From positions 678,001-742,000 of the forward strand of contig NZ_CP045482.1 in the NCBI RefSeq assembly GCF_009729015.1: a stretch of DNA of 64,000 bases, given 5' to 3'. The stretch comes from Acidianus ambivalens (GTDB lineage: Archaea; Thermoproteota; Thermoprotei_A; Sulfolobales; Sulfolobaceae). Shown in pieces: positions 1-7,899 of the stretch (the first letter of the stretch is position 1; each line of letters starts with the position of its first letter). Under the pieces are notes generated by a model. It ran no database searches, was not told the origin of the DNA, and worked only from the letters and a program-made list of their open reading frames with translations. The translations under genes were made by a program, and so were the position numbers.

Positions 1-68
1 GTATAGTTAGGATCCTCCCGGCTAAGCGCGTCAAGTAATACTTCGTTTACGTCAATTCCCTTCTTCAT
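1..68 (-). CDS. PaREP1-like protein, N-terminal part (runs off window)
   Basis: Reading leftward from an ATG at 66-68, 22 codons are open to the window edge and begin MKKGIDVNEVLLDALSREDP. This closely matches the N-terminal stretch of the PaREP1 protein at 11333-11803 (KGINVEDLIISALSKEDP), so I assign the same HEPN-like archaeal family. Function is unknown. Only the start is visible, so integrity cannot be judged. Confidence 0.55.
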   Translation of the reverse strand, partial: MKKGIDVNEVLLDALSREDPNY

Positions 69-234
69 TCCACGTTTATTAATTAAATACGCTCGCTATT
101 AAATCTTATAATATTCACTAGAATTCATATAAGAAACTCAAAGACTGTATTTAATTTTCATTGATTATCACTTAATTTCCGCTTTCCGAGATATTCTTTT
201 CTCGTTCGGAATCTTTAAATAGAGGAGTCCACCA

Positions 235-318
235 ATGAATATGGAAGAAGCTAAAAGGATAGTCGAATTGATTGAGGAAAAGCTTTTACAACGTTTGTAT
301 AAATTTTTACTCATGTGA
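235..318 (+). CDS. short ORF in the 69-386 gap, probable gene fragment
   Basis: The 318-base gap between the PaREP1 start and the AP endonuclease holds one 27-codon ORF starting MNMEEAKRIVELIEEKL and ending in a hydrophobic tail. A TATA-like TTTAAAT at 214-220 lies about 25 bases before the second in-frame ATG (241), as expected for a leaderless gene. The amphipathic start looks like the beginning of a longer helical protein, so this is probably a truncated remnant. No function can be assigned. Confidence 0.25.
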   Translation: MNMEEAKRIVELIEEKLLQRLYKFLLM

Positions 319-386
319 GAATAATCTGAGTAACATTAGCTAAGAACTACTCATTACTTTAAATTTTCTCGACTTTATTTATAAGC

Positions 387-1124
387 GTGAAAATAGTAAC
401 TTGGAACGTTAACGGTTTAAAGGCAATAACCAGGAAAGGCTCCCTAGACGAAGTTTTAAAATACGACGTTATTATGTTACAAGAAATAAGGACTTCCGAC
501 TTACCTTTAGACTTGCTGTTTTCCGGACTTACGATAGAGTCTTTCTCTGCAAAGAAAAAAGGGTATAGCGGTGTTATGACATTAACGCGTTATAAGCCAA
601 TAAACGTAATAAAAGGCTTAAACGTTGAAGAATTTGACGAAGAAGGCAGAGTTTTGACCCTTGAGTTCGAGAAATTATTCTTAATTAACTCTTATTTCCC
701 TAGAGCTGGTGACGAACTAAAGAGGTTAGATTTCAAGATAAAGTTCGATAAGACCATAGAGGAATTCATGATGAAGTTGAGAGAAAGAAAGCCCGTAATT
801 ATTTGTGGAGATTTTAACGCGGTAAGAGATAGGAAGGACTCATCTTTTTGGGACGAAAGGGAACCGGCTTTAACTCCTCAAGAGAGGGAATGGTTAAATC
901 ACGTGGTTAATGACCTAGGATTTATAGACGCTTACAAACTAGTTAATCCTAGTAAGAATGAATTTACCTGGAGGAGTTATAGGTTTAAATGGAAGGCAAT
1001 GAGGATTGATTATTGCCTAGTTTCCTCGGAGTTAAAGAATGAAATTAAGAACTGCGAAGTGTTAAAGATTGAAGGATCTGATCATTATCCATTACTCTTA
1101 GAGCTTAACATTGAAAGCCCGTAA
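387..1124 (+). CDS. xth: exodeoxyribonuclease III / AP endonuclease (EEP family)
   Basis: A 245-residue Mg-dependent endonuclease/exonuclease/phosphatase-fold enzyme, expected to cleave abasic DNA in base excision repair. Family motifs are in order: MKIVTWNVNGLKA at the start, LQEIRTSD (metal-binding Glu) near 31, GDFNAVRD near 141, and the C-terminal RIDYCLVS and GSDHYPLLLEL with the catalytic Asp-His. Length is close to the usual 250. The start is GTG at 387; a TTTAAATT box at about 358-366 sits 25 bases upstream, supporting a leaderless transcript. Single gene, convergent with the ATPase downstream. Confidence 0.9.
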   Translation: MKIVTWNVNGLKAITRKGSLDEVLKYDVIMLQEIRTSDLPLDLLFSGLTIESFSAKKKGYSGVMTLTRYKPINVIKGLNVEEFDEEGRVLTLEFEKLFLINSYFPRAGDELKRLDFKIKFDKTIEEFMMKLRERKPVIICGDFNAVRDRKDSSFWDEREPALTPQEREWLNHVVNDLGFIDAYKLVNPSKNEFTWRSYRFKWKAMRIDYCLVSSELKNEIKNCEVLKIEGSDHYPLLLELNIESP

Positions 1125-1166
1125 TGTTCCTTGAATTATTCTTAACATCTTTTTATTTATTTTATT

Positions 1167-2228
1167 TTATATTTTATCATAATCTATCTCTCTAAGAATA
1201 GGATCCACTATTTCGTAAACCCCTTCTTTCTTCTTTTCTATGAAATTATTATTAATAAGGGATTCCAATGCCAAACTCAATTCCTTATCGTCTACATCAC
1301 CCAATTTTATTTCTACTCCTCTCTTGATGTCTTTCCACGTATTTACTACCTTTAGCACATTCATTATTGTTGTGTAAATTCCCTTATTATTTTTGCCCTC
1401 AAGAAAATGTTTAAATTCATCAATCATTATCTTCTTACCTTCTTCAATAGTGTAGGCCATTGAGGAATCAAAGTCTATTTTCCTTATAGCGTAAAAATTT
1501 CCAAAGAGTGTTAGCCAACCTACAACTCCGTCCAACTTTTTGACTACTTCATCCTCTTTATCAAAACGCACATTTAGTTCTTCCATCCCTTTTTTGAGGA
1601 AATTCCTAGAAGTGTCTTCATCAAATGGCCTTAAATTTAATAAGACGGGCGGTCTGCCGTGAAGAGGAGATGAAGATGAAGGGTTAGATAATGCCTTAGT
1701 TACTCCTATGTAAGAACCAGAGAATATGAACCTTACTTTAGGATTAGAGGCGAAAACATTCCCCAAAACTTCAAGGAATTGCTTACTTGCTTGGGAAATC
1801 TCCTGAACTTCGTCAAGACCTATTACTACGTCTTCTTCAATTGAATTGAAAAGTTCTATTAAGCTGTTAACTACTTTAGCACCTCTTTTTAATTCTATTC
1901 CTGCAGAACCTATGACGAAATTAACCTTAACAGAAATCTTAAAACTAGGTTTACTACCATTTATTTCTGACAGAATTGCCTTAAGTAATGAATTCAAATT
2001 TCTAACTCCTCTAAGATTAACATAAATACCTTTAAATCCATAATTTTTCTTCATTTCGTTTATTATCACTTTCATTAAACTAGTTTTTCCTATCTCTCTT
2101 TGACCGCCTATTATTAACCAATTCTTTGATAATAGTTGCGATATAGAAAAGTCAATCTCTTTATCTCTTCCGAATAATTCTTTCCTGTCCTCTTTAGGAT
2201 GAAGATCGAATAACAACTGTACCCACAC
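1167..2228 (-). CDS. orphan archaeal ATPase (ATPase_2 / AAA+ STAND-like)
   Basis: A 353-residue P-loop ATPase of the archaeal ATPase_2 type. Walker A is GGQREIGKTSLMK near residue 41, Walker B VVIGLDEVQE near 134, and the sensor-like IFSGSYIGV near 168. The C-terminal third is a winged-helix-like region. The N-terminal FDLHPKEDRKELFGRDKEI stretch, with its 'DxxPKxxRxxxFxR' pattern, is typical and recurs in the broken paralogue at 24002-25124. The start is GTG at 2226-2228 with a palindrome directly upstream. These genes are often mobile and clade-specific; their substrate is unknown. Confidence 0.8.
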   Translation of the reverse strand: MWVQLLFDLHPKEDRKELFGRDKEIDFSISQLLSKNWLIIGGQREIGKTSLMKVIINEMKKNYGFKGIYVNLRGVRNLNSLLKAILSEINGSKPSFKISVKVNFVIGSAGIELKRGAKVVNSLIELFNSIEEDVVIGLDEVQEISQASKQFLEVLGNVFASNPKVRFIFSGSYIGVTKALSNPSSSSPLHGRPPVLLNLRPFDEDTSRNFLKKGMEELNVRFDKEDEVVKKLDGVVGWLTLFGNFYAIRKIDFDSSMAYTIEEGKKIMIDEFKHFLEGKNNKGIYTTIMNVLKVVNTWKDIKRGVEIKLGDVDDKELSLALESLINNNFIEKKKEGVYEIVDPILREIDYDKI

Positions 2229-2233
2229 CAGTA

Positions 2234-2250
2234 ACTGTAGTGAGTACAGT
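2234..2250. promoter_or_regulatory. palindrome 5 bases upstream of the ATPase start
   Basis: ACTGTA (2234-2239) and TACAGT (2245-2250) are perfect inverted repeats with a 5-base spacer, just upstream of the GTG at 2228. In a leaderless or short-leader gene this overlaps the transcription start, so a bound dimer would block initiation. Operator function is inference; two other ATPase genes in the window show the same placement with different palindromes. Confidence 0.4.
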
Positions 2251-2301
2251 AAAAAGCATTATGCGAACTAAGACCTTAGATAATTTAACATCTTAAATTA
2301 C

Positions 2302-2518
2302 AAAAAGTGGGACGAAAAGCCTCGCCAGATGGATAGCCCCGCGTTTAAATCTTTTAGTGACGCTAACGATGCTCCTTGCTGAATGGGACAGTGGGAGGAG
2401 CAACCAGTATCTTCCTTTAAGGGACTAAAGCAATGATCTCTCTGGCTACCCTGACTGCTAAATGATGGTGGGAACGATGAGGAGGGAACCCTTGCCTCTG
2501 CGAGGCAGGGAGGAGTGA
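2302..2518 (+). mobile_element. MITE A, non-autonomous IS605-type element
   Basis: The left end has AAAGTGGG then AAAGCCTCGCC. A TATA-like TTTAAAT (2344-2350) and a conserved core of about 150 bases follow, then a right end with the hairpin CCTCTGCGAGG and GGGAGGAGT. The same ends flank the tnpB element at 28462-29731, and the same core recurs at 21202, 38242, 44030 and 47538. An apparent minus-strand ORF across it is an artefact of the repeat. The insertion cuts off a minus-strand gene whose first 30 or so codons remain at 2519-2612. Confidence 0.75.
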
Positions 2519-2612
2519 GTGAAATCCCCATAATTTTTACTCCTCTTATTCGAAGGTGAAATAAAAGATCTTTATTCCTCTTTATAACCCTGTTTATTTC
2601 CTTCTCCAACAT
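2519..2612 (-). pseudogene. 5' gene fragment cut by MITE A
   Basis: From ATG 2612 the reading frame gives MLEKEINRVIKRNKDLLFHL and about ten more residues before entering the MITE right end. The charged helical character and the sharp change at the element boundary indicate a gene interrupted by insertion; its 3' part is not found beyond the element. The frame is also open a few codons upstream of this ATG. The family is not recognised. Confidence 0.4.
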
Positions 2613-2854
2613 TTTAATAAAATCCCTGTATACTATGTATTCCTTAATTCTCTAACTTCCTCATGTCAAGAAAAACGTAAGTTGAGCCTACGTGGTTTAA
2701 AACCGACTTTACGAGAGAAGTTTTCCTGTTCTCCTTAATCCCATTATAACAATTAATGGAAAATCTAGTGAATTTTTAAGTAATTAGATTTCACTTTCTC
2801 TGTCAAAAATTATCTTTAGGTCTAGGGTTAAATAGCGTTTTACTTACTCCCTCC

Positions 2855-3301
2855 CTATTTCTTGCTCATCTTCATTATTCTCGAGATTACGTAGTTTATC
2901 CCTTCAATAGTGAGTACTCCTACAAGGACTGGATGCAAAATATAAATAGGAGAAACTCTTTCTAAAACTCCCAGAAAAGTTGCCAAAATTGATGGAGGAT
3001 GCTCTATATTTAGAATTAATTCAATACCGTAAGCTACTATTGATGCCAAAACGGCTATAAAGATGCTAGAACCTATAAGCACAAAAATAACTCCTATAAA
3101 GGCGGAAAGCAAATAGGAGGATAATATAACAAGACTTCTCTGAAACTTCCAAGCCGGGTCTGGAAACTTAGTTCCTGCAGTAGCTAAAAAAGGAGGTAAG
3201 ATAAACGTAACGTGAGTTTCTATCGACGCAAACGTAATTATGCTGATTGAGATTACAAGGTTTAAAAACGCAAATAGCTTGTATTTCCTATTTAACTCCA
3301 T
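2855..3301 (-). CDS. HPP-family membrane protein
   Basis: A 148-residue protein with four predicted membrane segments (about 10-27, 35-45, 58-80 and 84-125). The diagnostic EHPPSILATFLGVL stretch near residue 100 carries the His-Pro-Pro motif that names the HPP family. Members are small integral membrane proteins; some have been tied to nitrite transport in cyanobacteria and plastids, which cannot be transferred here. It lies 24 bases from the QueE gene on the same strand and may be co-transcribed with it. Confidence 0.7.
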   Translation of the reverse strand: MELNRKYKLFAFLNLVISISIITFASIETHVTFILPPFLATAGTKFPDPAWKFQRSLVILSSYLLSAFIGVIFVLIGSSIFIAVLASIVAYGIELILNIEHPPSILATFLGVLERVSPIYILHPVLVGVLTIEGINYVISRIMKMSKK

Positions 3302-3325
3302 GAAGAAAATAGTGAATATCGAAAT

Positions 3326-3943
3326 TTATGGCTTACTCACGAATTTATGAAGCTGTATTGATAAATTATAACCTTCTTTAACAACCACGTCCCACCAATA
3401 ATCTATTCTTTCATTATTTATTGGTTGTAACCAGACTTTGCTTTTTTCCACTCCTAGATATTCCACCATTTTCCTAACTTCGTCAAGGTCGTCTTCCCAC
3501 ATTACCGGAAACTTTAGATAATAGAACTTTTCTTCGTCCATTAATTTTTCCACGTTTTTCTTTACAATTTCTACTTTGTATTTTACTCCAGCATTAGACA
3601 GCTTAGGAGATATGCTGAAATAATCTACGTAATCCACAAAATGATCTTTCAATAACACTGTTCCGTTAGTTTCAACAAGAATTTCGCTTCCCCTGCTCTT
3701 AGCCTTAGTAAGGAAATTTCTTAGAATATCCTGATATAATGTAGGCTCTCCACCGGTTAAGATTATAAAATCGTCGAAAACGTCTAGATCTGTTAGAACT
3801 TTCGGCTTACCGTAATATGAGTATTTTGTGTCGCACCAAGAGCACCTCAAATTACAACCGAAGAATCTAATAAAGAGCGCTCTCCTACCGGAAAAAGGGC
3901 CTTCTCCTTGTAAGCTTACGAATATCTCACTAATCGGTAACAT
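3326..3943 (-). CDS. queE: 7-carboxy-7-deazaguanine synthase (radical SAM)
   Basis: A 205-residue radical SAM enzyme that contracts 6-carboxytetrahydropterin to CDG, a step toward preQ0 and, in archaea, archaeosine in tRNA. The N-terminus MLPISEIFVSLQGEG and the cluster-binding CNLRCSWCDT (residues 30-39, CxxxCxxC) are characteristic of QueE, and TGGEPTLY follows near 63. Length fits the short QueE type. The ATG at 3943 is well placed. Other archaeosine genes are not in this window. Confidence 0.88.
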   Translation of the reverse strand: MLPISEIFVSLQGEGPFSGRRALFIRFFGCNLRCSWCDTKYSYYGKPKVLTDLDVFDDFIILTGGEPTLYQDILRNFLTKAKSRGSEILVETNGTVLLKDHFVDYVDYFSISPKLSNAGVKYKVEIVKKNVEKLMDEEKFYYLKFPVMWEDDLDEVRKMVEYLGVEKSKVWLQPINNERIDYWWDVVVKEGYNLSIQLHKFVSKP

Positions 3944-4101
3944 TTAGTAGAAGAAAGTGTTTGATAATAAAAAGTCTTCCTTTTTAACCGGCAAGATGAT
4001 AATACACACGTCTTGAAGTTTAAAAAAGTAAGTAAATATAGTTTCATTTTTACGTTAGATTTGGGTAAAAATATATTTAATGTCTTTCTCTATCTTGAGT
4101 T

Positions 4102-5669
4102 ATGAATTTAAAAAATCAGTTTGTATACATCCTAGGAGTACTAATTCTAGCATCCATAGTGGCACAAATATACATAGCCTGCAGGCACGATAACGAGGAA
4201 ATGAAGGTAATAGTAATAAATAACGGCACTGGATATATTGGAGATCCTCCTGCAAGTTTAGGAAATAGTGAAGACTACTTAATAAACCCAGTATTTCCTG
4301 CACACACTATAGCTAGCCAGTACGCTTACGTAACTTACGGTAATGGAAGAGTATTCATAGGCGGATTTTATTTATCTGGCAATGGATATTTAGCAGGTGC
4401 AAAAGGCGCAGCAGTAGTTTCATCAATGTTGGCCTATCAGCCTTTAACGTCTTATGATTACTATTTATATATTACAGCACCTTCCTGCATTAACGTTGGA
4501 GGGGCAGTTAAAACTGACTCAGCTACGGTAATGTTCTTAGCCTCAATGCTAGGTCAAGAGTCTTCATTAAATAAGTCAATGTACTTCTTGGGCGACGTTG
4601 GACTAGAGGGTTACATGTATTCAACAGGAGTAGTTTACCAAAGAATAGTACAATTATACAATGGAGGAATCTACTACCTAGTAGTTCCTAAAATGATGGC
4701 ATTAGCGGAAGGGAAAACTTCCAAATGGCTCAGGAATTTGCATTACAGCACCACGAGGTTTTACTTACAGTTTGTTCAATACCTCAAATGTATCAAATGG
4801 AAACTACAGAACCATTACCTCAGCCAATAGGTTATTTAGATTTACAATATAATGCTTCTGCAGGATATTACTATCTGTGTTCGCTCTACAAAGAATTAAA
4901 TTCGTCAGTAAGTAACCAAACAGTAAAAGAAGAGGCATTAAGCTGTTGGCTAAAAGCTGTAGGCTTAGCAGAGGAAGGTGATTATTATGCTTTCCATTTC
5001 TATCCAAATCCTGCAATTAATGCAATAGCACTACTTTACTCTCAAGATCCGTCATTTAACCTGGACGAAGAGGTTTGCAAAGCAGTAAATTGTTCAGGAA
5101 ATAATTTATGGAAAATTGAAACTGCAGCAGAGGCAGCATATTTAGCTCAAGGTAATGTAAGTGATAAAATACTTGCTGACGCTTGGGCTGCACTGAGCTT
5201 ATCAATTACTGCAGGACCAACAATAATCCCGTTAGGATTATATGAAGGAGTTTACAATGCTTATGTAATAGATGTTTATGCCGCGGAGTACTACGATGCA
5301 GTAACAGGATCAAAGGCAGGTAACTTAACGCTTCTAACTGACGTATTTGATAACCATAATTTAATTTATGACTACGGCTTCTTCGCAAACTATTATGCAA
5401 TGCTGGCAATAGACTTCCGCAACTACTTCTTAGATCAGTTAAACTCCACTGCATTGCAAGAAGTCGAGACTTCAATATGTAATTACATGATCCATGAAGA
5501 TCAGATCCTGGAAAATGCTGCTGCATACTATGACGGTCCTTCAGTTGTAGGATATATAATGATGAGTTACGGAATGGAAAACCATAACTTATGCTACTTA
5601 TACTACGCAATGCCGTTCATTAGAATGACAATGAACATGGAGCAATTGACATGGTATAATGTGGATTGA
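4102..5669 (+). pseudogene. frameshifted S16-like (archaeal COG1750-type) secreted protease
   Basis: Two overlapping frames (4102-4830, 4725-5669) make one protein of about 520 residues with an N-terminal membrane segment. They join near 4712-4725 by a one-base shift in GGGAAAACTT. Middle-region features resemble archaeal Lon-type proteases: GNGRVFIGGF, TSYDYYLYIT, then KTDSATVMFLAS where the family has GGPSAG. GGIYYLVVPK matches the region after the catalytic Lys, but the usual GGIPEK stretch reads GVVYQRI, so the catalytic lysine seems absent. Either a decayed protease or an inactive paralogue plus a sequence error. Downstream of a TATA region at about 4075. Confidence 0.5.
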
Positions 5670-5718
5670 AAGAGGAAAAGTTCTTAATTTTTTTTACAAT
5701 AAATTATTTTACCTTTTA

Positions 5719-6421
5719 TTAAGCCCTAGTTATTTTTACATCTCTTACTAGGACGTATGGAGAAAGTACGGGGATTCTAGAATCCCACCACCTTACTAGG
5801 TATCTCTCCTTGGATACTTCTTCTATATTCCTTATTATATTATGGATACTGTCTGCAATTCTCAACCTTCCTGCAACTCCCTCTACGCTACCATTCTTAT
5901 AAACGACGACTGCATCCCTGCCTACGGTGGAGAAATTCCCTTCGACATAATTTTGAAACCTAGTATACCAGATTATTATTAAAGAATATTACGTTCCCAG
6001 AAAGTAGTGAGTCCTTGCCTACATCACCTTCACCAACTTCTAACGTCCAAGGGATAGGATGTATCCAACCGGCATTTCCAGTAGATTCAAGGCTCATTGC
6101 CTCCGCAACCTCGTTATTTAACAAAGGAGTCTTAAAAACCCCGTGATCTATGATCTTTTTATTCTTAGTAAAAGTTGCCTCTCTAATTCCTCCCAATCTT
6201 GTCCTTGAATTTTCTTTAAATCAAGGCTTTCTACGTTAGTCGATGAAGAAAAATAGTATTCCTTGCTCGTATGCTCTAACAGAATAACCCTCATTTTTCT
6301 CCTCGCTTACGCCTAAAAGTCGTCCGTTCATTAAGAATATTGATGAGGATTCATTCTTATGATACCTTGCCTCTAAGTACTTATAAGAATCAAACTTCTT
6401 TACAACTTTTTCTAAGTCCAT
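5719..6421 (-). pseudogene. decayed TldD/PmbA-family metalloprotease gene
   Basis: Three pieces in different frames line up with TldD. The N-terminus at 6236-6421 has NGRLLGVSEEKNEGYSVRA. A middle/C-terminal stretch at 5960-6196 includes ESTGNAGWIHPIPWTLEVG. The C-terminus at 5719-5950 includes TRFQNYVEGNFSTVGRD and YVLVRDVKITRA. A complete TldD is about 440 codons; only about 230 remain, so the central metal-binding region is largely lost and at least two frame changes are present. TldD/TldE-type proteases degrade or process peptides. Clear pseudogene. Confidence 0.7.
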
Positions 6422-6462
6422 ACTTCTACTACGCTTTTCTCTTATTTATTGATTATTGAGAC

Positions 6463-7662
6463 TTATGCTTCTCTTATATTTTTATTACGTTCTCTATTCT
6501 TTATTTCTTTAGCAATTTCGATTAATCTCTCCGGTCCTATACTATCTTCAGAATTAGGTGGATCTTCCAAAACTCCTACTAAACCGGCTCTAGATATTCC
6601 AAAGTCCTTTATCCTTTCTATCGCTTTTCTGGCCTCCTTTTCAGTAAATTTGTTCTTAACTTCGTAAGCTATGAAAGGCTTTCCTTTCTTTAATAGAACT
6701 ACATCAATATCTCCTTGAGGTACATACGCTAATTCTGCATTATAATACTCAGCTAGCATTTCACCTATAGAAAATTGTAATTCCTTAGAAATAGGATAAC
6801 TTAAATCTACAATTTTATTGCCTTTTTCTGAAACCTTATATTTAGCCTCTGCATAAAAAGTCACACTCATTATTGGTGAGTCCAAATCATGATACCACTC
6901 ACTACCTTTTCCTCCTTTGTATACCCTTATTTTCTTTATTAACCCCATTTTAAATAGCGTATCAAGATAAGAAGAAGCCTTTGAAGGATTAATATCCATT
7001 CCTGCCTGCAACTTAGCAGATATCATTGAAGAATTCCACATCCCTCCTGCAACTTCTAATAAAATAGCCTCATAAGTTTGAGTCAGTTTCCTATCTTCTT
7101 CCTGAAAGATTTCCCCTATTAATCCTTTTGTAATATAATAGAAGGATTGAGGATTCCTCTCTACGTCACTCCAGTCTGAGGCATGTTCAATTATCCAAGG
7201 GTCTCTAAACAGTAGCGCTTTATAAGGATCTTTAACGCTAGCAAGTACATCACTGAACTTTATTATTCCCATTTTGTAAGGTATTACATAGCCTAAAAGA
7301 GGGCTATTTCTATCAACAACTTTACTAAGTACTCCTAAAGAACTCGCTAAAAGTATTAATGTACCGTTAGGATACGCAGTAGCTAATAAATCTATATATT
7401 TCTCTGGAAGCCTCTGAAACTCGTCTAGTATTATTTTCTTTCCACCCTTGAGTAATGATATAATCTTATTTATACCTTCATCTAGTGAAATCTCATCATT
7501 TTCATGAATAATGTTCAAAGTCCTTGATATTAAATAATAATCATCGTATTCTAAACATCTCGTTGCTAGATAGGTTTTACCTACTTTTCTCCTACCATAG
7601 ATTAACCTCCACCCTTTCAAGTTTTTTATCTCTTTGCATTCTCTTCTTTCTATTTCAAACAT
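6463..7662 (-). CDS. orphan archaeal ATPase with C-terminal DUF234-like nuclease fold
   Basis: A P-loop ATPase of about 399 residues. Walker A IYGRRKVGKTYLATR starts near residue 20 after the chosen start, Walker B KKIILDEFQRLP follows near 90, then a winged-helix region. The C-terminal GDIDVVLLKKGKPFIAYEVK resembles the PD-(D/E)xK-like core of DUF234. The longer reading frame starts at 7722, but ATG 7660-7662 (MFEIERRE) fits the family and lies directly behind a double palindrome. Biological role unknown; such genes behave as mobile orphans in archaea. Confidence 0.78.
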   Translation of the reverse strand: MFEIERRECKEIKNLKGWRLIYGRRKVGKTYLATRCLEYDDYYLISRTLNIIHENDEISLDEGINKIISLLKGGKKIILDEFQRLPEKYIDLLATAYPNGTLILLASSLGVLSKVVDRNSPLLGYVIPYKMGIIKFSDVLASVKDPYKALLFRDPWIIEHASDWSDVERNPQSFYYITKGLIGEIFQEEDRKLTQTYEAILLEVAGGMWNSSMISAKLQAGMDINPSKASSYLDTLFKMGLIKKIRVYKGGKGSEWYHDLDSPIMSVTFYAEAKYKVSEKGNKIVDLSYPISKELQFSIGEMLAEYYNAELAYVPQGDIDVVLLKKGKPFIAYEVKNKFTEKEARKAIERIKDFGISRAGLVGVLEDPPNSEDSIGPERLIEIAKEIKNRERNKNIREA

Positions 7663-7690
7663 ATATTCACGAATATATATTCGGGAATAT
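7663..7690. promoter_or_regulatory. two abutting palindromes at the ATPase start
   Basis: ATATTCACGAATAT (7663-7676) and ATATTCGGGAATAT (7677-7690) are two perfect 6+2+6 inverted repeats set end to end, and the first touches the ATG at 7662. Placement over the presumed transcription start argues for a repressor or autoregulatory operator. The core TTCACGAAT recurs at other promoter regions of the window (13882, 17311, 37226). Confidence 0.6.
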
Positions 7691-7899
7691 AAGAATATTT
7701 CCTTGGATAAAAGCAGTTTCAAATCTAACCTGTTTAAATTGAAGCCTCTAAAGAAAATTACAAGAGTTTCTATTATCTCCTAAGGCAAAAAAGTAATACA
7801 TAACTACTCACCTTGTGTAATAGTTTATTTTTTATTAGTTTTAACCTAGCATAATAGGACTACGCTTAACGTCGTATATAAAAAATTAAGTCCACTACA

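Noticed and set aside
2298..2612. 104-residue minus-strand ORF
   Set aside because: Most of it is MITE sequence; only the first 30 or so codons, outside the element, look like protein.
4804..5610. minus-strand ORFs opposite the protease gene
   Set aside because: Antisense shadows with low-complexity Leu/Ser content and no start context; the plus-strand frames match a protease family.
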